DNA of 7,565 nt from Sulfurimonadaceae bacterium (GTDB lineage: Bacteria; Campylobacterota; Campylobacteria; Campylobacterales; Sulfurimonadaceae). How positions within the stretch are numbered: the stretch's first letter is position 1; the number at the start of each line of letters is the position of its first letter. The position numbers were made by a program, and so were the translations under genes. Positions 1 to 5,127 of this stretch are shown here, piece by piece. The stretch lies in the NCBI GenBank assembly GCA_030610325.1, contig JAUWRZ010000094.1, forward strand, positions 1 through 7,565, in the 5' to 3' direction. Under the pieces are notes generated by a model. It saw only the letters and a program-made list of their open reading frames with translations. It was not told the origin of the DNA and made no database searches.

Positions 1-488
1 AGCAAGAAGACCAACAGCAGGGAACCAAACAGTCCCAGATGCAGCCATGTCTCCATCAGCCACAATCGGTCATCATCTGATTCAAAGACCAGATACTGTT
101 CACCAAGCTCATACGAAGCCAATGAGACGACAAAGTGGATGGTGCCCTCATCGAGTGTTATCGGTCTATCCCAGTTGATATGCGTGTTCTTTAGCATAGA
201 GTGAATAGGAAGGCCATGTTCATCAAAGAGTGCTGTTCGGTAAGCAAGGTCTATGGGGAAAACAGCATCATCACCCTGCATCCAGCGTTTCAACCGCGGG
301 ATGTAGGTATCACCTTCGAGCTGCATCGCAAGCCGGTGACCACTGAGCATCACCTCTTTTTGTGACTGATAATAGAGGGTACCCATCAAGCCAAGTATCA
401 CTACCAGCATCAGTGTATAAAGCAGTATGAACGACCGGAAAGTCCGGTTCTCAGCTAAATTGATACCCGATTCGTTTATGGTTGACAA
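1..488 (-). CDS. Two-component sensor histidine kinase, N-terminal part (runs off left edge)
   Basis: Partial gene; only about 162 N-terminal residues lie in the window, and the HisKA and ATPase domains must lie to the left. The visible part reads as a short cytoplasmic head, a first membrane helix at about residues 20-40 (FILLYTLMLVV...), a roughly 100-residue extracytoplasmic region with no recognised sensor fold, and the start of a second membrane helix at about 147 onward (WLHLGLFGSLLLVFL). This is the usual topology of a membrane sensor kinase. It follows and overlaps the response regulator gene in another frame, so the two are presumably co-transcribed and a cognate pair. The start is unresolved: no ATG or GTG lies between the regulator stop and the first helix. 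TTG at 486-488, with a GGGGAAAG tract upstream, is my best choice and gives a 38-bp overlap. The kinase call rests on context and topology, not on catalytic motifs. Confidence 0.8.
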   Translation of the reverse strand, partial: MSTINESGINLAENRTFRSFILLYTLMLVVILGLMGTLYYQSQKEVMLSGHRLAMQLEGDTYIPRLKRWMQGDDAVFPIDLAYRTALFDEHGLPIHSMLKNTHINWDRPITLDEGTIHFVVSLASYELGEQYLVFESDDDRLWLMETWLHLGLFGSLLLVFL

Positions 489-1119
489 TGCGTTCTTTCC
501 CCAACACTTTTCGCAGATCCTTGATATAGGTCCGAAGCGCTGTATCGCTTGCGACCTCATCATAATCCCACAGATGTTCCTTGATCACCTCATGCGTGAT
601 CACTTCGCCTTTACGCTGTATGAACAGCTTAAGCAGTTTTGCCTCTTGTGCCTGTAGCAGTATCTTCTCCCCATCCACATAGAGTTCTGAGTTCCGGACA
701 TCATAAGTGATATGTTCATCAAGCTCTATCCGTGCTGCCGGGTTATGAAAAAAGTTCCTGCGTAAGATAGTCTCGATCCGCAAAAGCAGCTCTTTAAGCT
801 CATAGGGTTTACGGATATAGTCATCAGCTCCACTCGCAAAACCACTTTCGACATCCGCCATCGCACTACGTGAAGTGACAAAGATGGAGGGGATGTCCAC
901 ACCCCGTTCTCGAGCCTCTTTCAACAGAGTGAAGCCATTTGGACCGGGTACGTTGACATCAAGCAAAAGCAGATCGAAAGAGCTCTCGTAGATCTTCTCC
1001 TCCGCCTCGGTACCGGTAAAGGCGCATACGACCTCATACCCCTCATCACTCAGGTACTCTTCTACCGTCTCACTGAGATTCATATCATCCTCAAGCAGTA
1101 ACAGTCTTGCCTTTTTCAT
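451..1119 (-). CDS. OmpR/PhoB-family response regulator
   Basis: A 222-residue DNA-binding response regulator. The receiver domain covers about residues 3-120: acidic pocket E10/D11/D12, phospho-acceptor D54 (LLLLDVNVPGPNG), switch residue T82 (FVTSRS) and the invariant lysine K104 (KPYELKEL). A winged-helix output domain follows at about 130-222, with the typical ending in RIGYQFS. All receiver key residues are present, so it should accept phosphate from the adjacent kinase and act as a cytoplasmic transcription factor. Length is normal for the family. The ATG at 1117-1119 is supported by a strong Shine-Dalgarno AGAGGTGAT five bases upstream. That Shine-Dalgarno sits in a hairpin, described separately, which suggests control of translation or autoregulation. 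The target genes and stimulus cannot be read from the sequence, and I do not assign a named system. Confidence 0.96.
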   Translation of the reverse strand: MKKARLLLLEDDMNLSETVEEYLSDEGYEVVCAFTGTEAEEKIYESSFDLLLLDVNVPGPNGFTLLKEARERGVDIPSIFVTSRSAMADVESGFASGADDYIRKPYELKELLLRIETILRRNFFHNPAARIELDEHITYDVRNSELYVDGEKILLQAQEAKLLKLFIQRKGEVITHEVIKEHLWDYDEVASDTALRTYIKDLRKVLGKERIVNHKRIGYQFS

Positions 1120-1126
1120 CTTTTAT

Positions 1127-1152
1127 CACCTCTGACACCAGTAGAGGTGTCC
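1127..1152 (-). promoter_or_regulatory. Overlapping inverted repeats in the response regulator leader
   Basis: Read on the minus strand, two perfect inverted repeats share bases. Repeat A is GACACC-N6-GGTGTC (1134-1151). Repeat B is CACCTCT-N9-AGAGGTG (1127-1149). The right arm of B is the Shine-Dalgarno of the response regulator. CACC can pair with only one partner at a time, so as RNA these are mutually exclusive hairpins: A leaves the ribosome site free and B buries it. As DNA, repeat A is an 18-bp palindrome that could be an operator. The repeats are seen directly; function is inferred. Confidence 0.6.
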
Positions 1153-1159
1153 ATTAGCT

Positions 1160-1165
1160 ATTGTA
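1160..1165 (-). promoter_or_regulatory. Possible -10 element for the two-component operon
   Basis: TACAAT on the minus strand matches the sigma70 -10 consensus at five of six positions. Transcription starting about seven bases downstream (near 1153) would place the 5' end at the edge of the leader hairpins and give a leader of about 34 nt. I see no good -35 element, which is common in Campylobacterota, where the -10 dominates. Prediction by eye only. Confidence 0.4.
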
Positions 1166-1190
1166 CAGGAATAGTTCTTGCTCATATAGA
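1161..1190 (+). promoter_or_regulatory. Possible promoter for the small WGR gene
   Basis: TTGTAC (1161-1166) and TATAGA (1185-1190) are separated by 18 bases, a tolerable sigma70 arrangement. A transcript would begin about 50 bases upstream of the ATG at 1245. It overlaps the proposed minus-strand -10 of the two-component operon, so the two divergent promoters may interfere. Weak evidence. Confidence 0.3.
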
Positions 1191-1244
1191 AAAACTGGAG
1201 TCTGAGCAGTCCCGTACGAAATAGACTTCTTATAAAGTGGAGCC

Positions 1245-1475
1245 ATGAGACTTTTACGAAAGACGACCAGATCTGTCCGTTACTACTCTATCGCTGTCTA
1301 CCCTACACTCTTTGACGACTATCTGCTTCTGCACCACTGTGGTCCGGACTGCTCCGACAAGAGTACAAAAGCCTATTTTAAGACCAAAAAAGAGGCGCTT
1401 CTGCAATCACTCAATATCATCAGTGAGAAGCAGAAGAACGGTTTTAAGATACCCCAGCCATCCCAAATAGCGTAA
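1245..1475 (+). CDS. Small stand-alone WGR-like domain protein
   Basis: A 76-residue protein that is almost wholly one WGR-like fold. The pattern is RYYSIAVYPTLFDDYLLL, then a Cys/His/Gly turn, then a basic stretch, F45, an EEAL-like helix (KKEALLQSL) and the closing KQKNGFK, which matches the usual K-x-K-x-GY/F end of WGR domains. The signature itself is eroded: the usual W-G-R is C32-G33-P34, keeping only the glycine. WGR domains occur in PARP-family enzymes, where they sense DNA breaks, and as small bacterial proteins of unknown role. A nucleic-acid-binding role is therefore inference. The ATG at 1245 has GTGGAG four bases upstream. The gene is divergent from the two-component operon and overlaps the antiporter end by 32 bp on the opposite strand. 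No partner enzyme is adjacent. Confidence 0.8.
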   Translation: MRLLRKTTRSVRYYSIAVYPTLFDDYLLLHHCGPDCSDKSTKAYFKTKKEALLQSLNIISEKQKNGFKIPQPSQIA

Positions 1476-2817
1476 AGAGTATCAACGCGACTGTTCCCGC
1501 AGTCAGCGCATAGGGCAGCTGGGTCTTGACATGCTCGATGTGATCACACTTAGCTGCCATCGAAGAGATGATAGTAGTATCAGAGATAGGTGAACAGTGG
1601 TCTCCAAACACCCCGCCCGAGATCACAGCACCGATGACCAACGCGGCATCGACATCCATCACGACCGCGAGCGGGACCGCTATGGGGATCATGATACTAA
1701 ACGTCCCCCAGCTTGTCCCCGTGGCAAATGCCATCACACTCGCCAGTAAGAAGATGACCGCAGCCAGCATTCCCGCAGGCAGCATATCATTGGCAAAAGA
1801 GGCAAGATATAGTCCCGTACCCAACGACTTTGTCACATCCCCTATCGCAAAAGCCAGAAGCAGGATAAAAGCGATCCCTATCATCGACTTTGCCCCTGAG
1901 AGTGAGCTTTTAAGCCAGTGCATCGTCGACATCCCGCCTGTACTGCGATAGTAAGTCAGCGCAAAGAGCAAGGTAATGATCAGCGCATAGAAGATCGCCG
2001 AAGAGCCGCTTCCATGCAGCATGTCCCCATCCCCTGTAATAAAAAGCACCCCAAAGACCGAAGCCACCATCACAAAGATCGGCCAGAGCATGTAGCCTGC
2101 TTTTCCTGAGACTCGTACATCATCCTCACTGACCACCACTTTCGCATGACGCATCGGTCCGACATCTATGCCAAACCAGATCGTCGTAAAGGTGACGATC
2201 AGGGCGATGATGGCATAGAAGTTGTAGGGGATCGCTTTAAGCAGGAGTCCCACACTCTCACCTTCGAGCATACCGCTCTCTATCTGCGAAGCGATCAGCC
2301 CAAGCAGCAAAGCACCCCAGCCATTCAAGACTATAAGTGAACTGACCGGAGCTGCGGTAGAGTCACAGACATAAGCCAGTTTTGCCCGACTTACGCCGTA
2401 AGCATCGGTCAATGGACGGCTTACAGCACCGGCGATCAATGCGGTGATGGAGGACTCTATAAAGATGATCCACCCTATAAGATAAGCTACTAACAGTGCC
2501 GCACGAGGCGAACGTACAAGCTTATGACGCTCCTGGACGAAATGGATAAAACCATTGATCCCGCCTGAGTCGCTTATCAAAGCCATCACAGAACCCACCA
2601 TCACAGCGAAGGCAAGTGTCTTTAGTATCCATGCCTGTGTCAGCAGTCCATAAAAAAGCCCGGTGACTGTCTGCAGTGACCCCATGACAGAGAAGTCCGC
2701 AAGGATGACCACACCAGCTACTATACCCGTAAAGAGTGAGATCAGGACATGACGGGTAAGCAGGGCCATGATGATGGCCAGAAGAGGAGGAAGAAGAGAG
2801 AGCCAGCCGTGTTCTAT
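1444..2817 (-). CDS. nhaC: NhaC-family Na+/H+ antiporter
   Basis: Inner-membrane secondary transporter exchanging Na+ (possibly another small cation or acid) for protons; MleN-type malate/lactate exchange is an alternative within the family. It has many hydrophobic helices, probably 11-12. Family motifs are clear (numbering from the proposed start, 457 residues): FIESSITALIAGAVSRPLTD near 119-138, CDSTAAPVS near 151-159, ATGTSWGTF near 365-373, and FGDHCSPISDTTI near 404-416 followed by the CDHIEHVKTQLPYAL segment. The first ATG is at 2767-2769 (441 residues), but the frame stays open upstream and reads EHGWLSLLPPLLAII before it, which fits NhaC N-termini. No ATG, GTG or TTG exists between the upstream in-frame TAA (2827-2829) and that ATG, so I place the start at ATA (2815-2817), preceded by AAAGG. 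The gene lies directly downstream of the GNAT gene and is probably translationally coupled to it. The family call is firm; the exact start is not. Confidence 0.93.
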   Translation of the reverse strand: MEHGWLSLLPPLLAIIMALLTRHVLISLFTGIVAGVVILADFSVMGSLQTVTGLFYGLLTQAWILKTLAFAVMVGSVMALISDSGGINGFIHFVQERHKLVRSPRAALLVAYLIGWIIFIESSITALIAGAVSRPLTDAYGVSRAKLAYVCDSTAAPVSSLIVLNGWGALLLGLIASQIESGMLEGESVGLLLKAIPYNFYAIIALIVTFTTIWFGIDVGPMRHAKVVVSEDDVRVSGKAGYMLWPIFVMVASVFGVLFITGDGDMLHGSGSSAIFYALIITLLFALTYYRSTGGMSTMHWLKSSLSGAKSMIGIAFILLLAFAIGDVTKSLGTGLYLASFANDMLPAGMLAAVIFLLASVMAFATGTSWGTFSIMIPIAVPLAVVMDVDAALVIGAVISGGVFGDHCSPISDTTIISSMAAKCDHIEHVKTQLPYALTAGTVALILFTLFGMAGVS

Positions 2818-2829
2818 GAGAGGCCTTTA
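2815..2829 (-). promoter_or_regulatory. Coupled stop / Shine-Dalgarno / probable AUA start
   Basis: On the minus strand the sequence is TAAAGGCCTCTCATA. TAA ends the GNAT gene, AAAGG can serve as a Shine-Dalgarno, and ATA six bases later opens the antiporter frame with conserved-looking NhaC sequence. The alternative ATG at 2767-2769 is preceded only by a pyrimidine-rich tract with no ribosome site. Confidence 0.5.
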
Positions 2830-3450
2830 GAGATGCATCTGCAGACGTGTTATGCCTGCTCTGCCGAAGACTTCCCGATAGTGATCAGCACGTTTCTCGT
2901 CTTTGATGGAGAAACCAAGTTTCTCGTACACCATCTGTGTCTCGACAGAGCCTATCTCTACCATGGTCTGTACCTGACGATAACCCTTCAGACGGGCAGT
3001 GAGCAGACTCTTCTGGATCATCTCCTTTAAGATCTCAAGGCTCTCAAACTCTGGTTTCTCTTCCATAAAGTCCAGGACCCAGGTCTTTCTGTCGATCTCA
3101 GGTTCACATAGCAGATAAGCAGATATACGCTCTTCATACCCTTCATTGCATCCAAGTTCATAGAGCGCTTTTGAGAAGATCTCATGCGTTGCGATACGGG
3201 GTTCATAACCGCACAACACACCTGCGCTCACCCCACCGACCTCAGCGATGATGAAATTACTGAGATGACAGTAGCTCTTTGTCTGTGTCGTAGTGAGCTG
3301 TATGAGGCGTTCAAGCAGCTCAACATCGTCATTAGGCGTAAAGACAAGGTCAAACAGACCTATCTGTTTTCCCGCGCGTGAACTCTCCATCATCGCCCAG
3401 GCAAGAAGCTCACTGTCAGCCTCTGTTGCCTTACGGATCTTAATATCCAT
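2827..3450 (-). CDS. GNAT-family acetyltransferase-like protein
   Basis: A 207-residue cytoplasmic protein with GNAT architecture. It opens with IRKATEADSELLAWAM (beta1/alpha1), has the central strands FIIAEVGGVSAGVLCGY (about 66-82), the acetyl-CoA-site region WVLDFMEEKPEFESLEIL...ARLKGYRQV (about 124-160), and the closing VYEKLGFSIKDEKR (about 174-187), typical of GNAT motif B. The usual Q/R-x-x-G-x-G/A pyrophosphate-binding loop is not recognisable; a charged PEFESLEIL segment takes its place, so acetyl-CoA binding may be altered. The substrate is unknown. Start ATG at 3448-3450 has AAAGGAT seven bases upstream. It is the first gene of a two-gene unit with the antiporter, whose frame opens within about 10 bases of this stop, so it may act on or alongside that transporter, but nothing in the sequence proves it. 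Confidence 0.87.
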   Translation of the reverse strand: MDIKIRKATEADSELLAWAMMESSRAGKQIGLFDLVFTPNDDVELLERLIQLTTTQTKSYCHLSNFIIAEVGGVSAGVLCGYEPRIATHEIFSKALYELGCNEGYEERISAYLLCEPEIDRKTWVLDFMEEKPEFESLEILKEMIQKSLLTARLKGYRQVQTMVEIGSVETQMVYEKLGFSIKDEKRADHYREVFGRAGITRLQMHL

Positions 3451-3459
3451 GCTTTATCC

Positions 3460-3480
3460 TTTCTACCGAAATAGCAGAAA
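3460..3480 (-). promoter_or_regulatory. Hairpin next to the GNAT ribosome binding site
   Basis: On the minus strand TTTCTGCT can pair with GGTAGAAA (five Watson-Crick pairs, then a mix of G-U and C-G) around a five-base loop. The 3' arm runs into the AAAGG Shine-Dalgarno. It is short and A/U-rich, so the stability is doubtful. Confidence 0.25.
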
Positions 3481-3509
3481 AATCAAGTGTGCTCTCACCC
3501 ACTTTTTTA

Positions 3510-3529
3510 ACTATAGATCATGCTAATAT
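3510..3529. promoter_or_regulatory. Overlapping divergent promoter elements
   Basis: On the minus strand TATAGT (3510-3515) is a five-of-six -10 match for the GNAT-antiporter unit, giving a leader of about 50-55 nt. On the plus strand TGCTAATAT (3521-3529) looks like an extended -10 for the L,D-transpeptidase-like gene. The two sites are about 10 bp apart, so RNA polymerase could probably occupy only one direction at a time. No clear -35 boxes are seen. Confidence 0.35.
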
Positions 3530-3569
3530 ACAAACCATTAAACTAAACTAAGAAAGGGTGGATTTATTC

Positions 3570-4265
3570 ATGAAACATCTTCTTTTATCACTTTTGCTCT
3601 GTTTCTCACTCACTGCTTCGGAGCAGATACTACTTGTCGTCGCCGATGATCTCGACCAGACGACTGCGACACTTCAACGTTTTGAACTGACAGCAGGGCA
3701 TTATGAGAGAAGGGGGGCACCAATAGAGGTAAACCTCGGCCGAAACGGTCTCGCATGGGGACTCCCAAAGGAGCAGATACTGCACCGTGACGGGCCTGAG
3801 AAGCGAGAAGGCGATGGACGTGCACCGGCCGGTATCTTTGGACTTGGAGAGACATTCGGTTATGCCCAAGAGATAGAGAGCAGTATGCCCTACCGGCAGA
3901 TGAGACCTGATCTCATCTGTGTCGATGACGGAAGATCTGAGGACTATAACCTGATCATCGCCATTGAGCGAGATGTTGAGATACGAAGCTTTGAATGGAT
4001 GCGGCGTGATGACCCGCTCTATGAAGTCGGCATTACCGTGAGACATAACCCTCAACAGGTACCGGGGATGGGCTCATGTATCTTTTTGCATGTCGAGAAA
4101 GCTCCCGGCTCACCGACTGCCGGATGTACCTCCATGCCTATAGAGGAGCTCCGTACCATCATAAGCTGGTTAAGACCGCAGATGAAGCCTCTTCTCGTCC
4201 AGATACCAAAAAGTTCCTGCTCTGAGATAGCCCTACTCTACAAAGGTGTGACCTGCTTTGAGTAA
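3570..4265 (+). CDS. Exported L,D-transpeptidase-fold (YkuD) protein
   Basis: A 231-residue exported protein of the YkuD/L,D-transpeptidase superfamily, closest in pattern to the COG3786 branch. An N-terminal signal peptide (MKHLLLSLLLCFSLTA) precedes the body. Family landmarks are EGDGRAPAGIF (about 80-90) and the catalytic block LHVEKAPGSPTAGCTSM, with H174 and nucleophile C186 in the H-x11-C spacing. Such enzymes form or trim meso-DAP cross-links in periplasmic peptidoglycan using a cysteine acyl-enzyme. It lacks the longer layout of the Campylobacterota shape enzymes Pgp2/Csd6, so I do not equate it with them. Start: ATG at 3570 has AAAGGGTGG eight bases upstream; the in-frame GTG at 3558 lies inside that Shine-Dalgarno and is rejected. 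The gene is divergent from GNAT and convergent with the next gene, 24 bp away, with no obvious terminator. Whether it transpeptidates or cleaves is unknown. Confidence 0.92.
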   Translation: MKHLLLSLLLCFSLTASEQILLVVADDLDQTTATLQRFELTAGHYERRGAPIEVNLGRNGLAWGLPKEQILHRDGPEKREGDGRAPAGIFGLGETFGYAQEIESSMPYRQMRPDLICVDDGRSEDYNLIIAIERDVEIRSFEWMRRDDPLYEVGITVRHNPQQVPGMGSCIFLHVEKAPGSPTAGCTSMPIEELRTIISWLRPQMKPLLVQIPKSSCSEIALLYKGVTCFE

Positions 4266-4289
4266 GAGACTTTAAAAAGTACCATGCAG

Positions 4290-5063
4290 CTATTCACACG
4301 TCTGTACAAGCTCTTTTCTTACCGTCGTTCGATAGTGTTCGGAGTGCTCCGTCCACTGCTTGAACAGCGGGTGTTCAGAGCCGCATGCTTTTCTCGCAGA
4401 ACGCTCAAAATCGACGATCTGGCCGGTACCAATATAAGCACGGCACCACGCTTGCTCATCACGCAGTCTGTCGACTTCCAAGATCCAGTAGTTGATCGCT
4501 GTGACATCGTTGATACAGTCGATCATGGTCATGTTCTCATCATCTCGGACCTCCATAAGCTGCATCTTCAGTGCCTGCAGCGAAGCCTGCATGTTCATCG
4601 CAGACAGCTCTGCCCCCTCTGAGGCATTGAGTTCGATGACTTCAGGTGCAGCAGCCTCACTAAGCAGTGCATAGGGGTTTTCTCGCAGTGTAGTGAGATC
4701 TACCTCTATCTGACGTATCTTAAGTTCCTCTATAGCTGCCAGGACTCTGCTATCGAGCTCCTTCTTCTGCTGTGACAACCTTCTCAGGTCGGCAAGGTAT
4801 GACTTATAACCCTCAGCAGTACTTACCTTGTCCAGTGCAAGTCCTGTCTCTTTAAGTGTTTGTACCTGTCTGACGTAATCCTCTATATGGACATGGACTT
4901 GCTCCAGACTCTCTATCTTTAATAATGGTGCATACCCTTCAGCCACTTCATAAAGCTCATCACCGATCGAGCCATATAGTAGCGGGTAACCATTTTTGGC
5001 TATCACTGCCGTCGTCAAAGCTATCATCACTATTGCTACTCTTATCCATCTGACTATCATCAT
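4290..5063 (-). CDS. Exported helix-rich protein of unknown function with four C-terminal cysteines
   Basis: Not recognised. The 257-residue product begins with a signal peptide (MMIVRWIRVAIVMIALTTAVIA, probable cleavage after residue 22), so it is likely periplasmic or outer-membrane associated. Residues about 50-125 are strongly helical and charged with heptad-like spacing, suggesting a coiled coil (SLEQVHVHIEDYVRQVQTL, then LADLRRLSQQKKELDSRV). A second helical stretch lies near 155-205. All four mature cysteines (C183, C207, C227, C256) are in the last third, which suggests one or two disulfides. Start: ATG at 5061-5063 or the adjacent 5058-5060; GGGG lies a few bases upstream. GATAAT at 5079-5084 is a plausible -10. 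It lies 64 bp downstream of the helicase gene on the same strand and converges with the L,D-transpeptidase-like gene, which hints at an envelope role but no more. Confidence 0.8.
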   Translation of the reverse strand: MMIVRWIRVAIVMIALTTAVIAKNGYPLLYGSIGDELYEVAEGYAPLLKIESLEQVHVHIEDYVRQVQTLKETGLALDKVSTAEGYKSYLADLRRLSQQKKELDSRVLAAIEELKIRQIEVDLTTLRENPYALLSEAAAPEVIELNASEGAELSAMNMQASLQALKMQLMEVRDDENMTMIDCINDVTAINYWILEVDRLRDEQAWCRAYIGTGQIVDFERSARKACGSEHPLFKQWTEHSEHYRTTVRKELVQTCE

Positions 5064-5078
5064 CCAACCCCAAATAGT

Positions 5079-5084
5079 ATTATC
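5079..5084 (-). promoter_or_regulatory. Possible -10 element for the exported protein gene
   Basis: GATAAT on the minus strand differs from TATAAT only at its first position and sits about 15 bases upstream of the ATG, implying a very short leader. The flanks are A/T-rich. It would let the gene be transcribed independently of the upstream helicase gene. Confidence 0.35.
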
Positions 5085-5127
5085 TATATCACACTCTCAA
5101 TAAGGGCATCTCTAATAACCCTGTATA

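Noticed and set aside
1568..2340. Plus-strand open frames opposite the antiporter
   Set aside because: They are antisense to a gene with unmistakable NhaC motifs and show no family pattern of their own.
2749..3030. A 93-codon plus-strand frame with a purine-rich stretch (2780-2801) resembling a ribosome site
   Set aside because: The purine tract is the complement of the Leu/Pro/Ser codons of the conserved antiporter N-terminus, and the rest is antisense to the GNAT gene.
3558..3569. GTG at 3558 as the start of the L,D-transpeptidase-like gene
   Set aside because: It lies within the Shine-Dalgarno AAAGGGTGG. The ATG at 3570 has ideal spacing and begins a standard signal peptide.
3570..3605. 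Lipoprotein reading of the L,D-transpeptidase-like signal (Cys at residue 11)
   Set aside because: The residues before the Cys (LLLC) do not fit a lipobox, and the hydrophobic core continues past it.
3610..4055. Minus-strand frames opposite the L,D-transpeptidase-like gene
   Set aside because: These are shadows of a gene with clear catalytic motifs and have no recognisable start signals.
4266..4289. Bidirectional terminator between the converging genes (ACTTTAAAAAGT)
   Set aside because: The stem is only four A/T-rich pairs with no GC core, too weak to call a terminator.
5101..5120. Terminator after the helicase gene (AGGG...CCCT)
   Set aside because: Four to five pairs around a loop of 10 or more bases, with no T-run in the minus-strand reading; not convincing.
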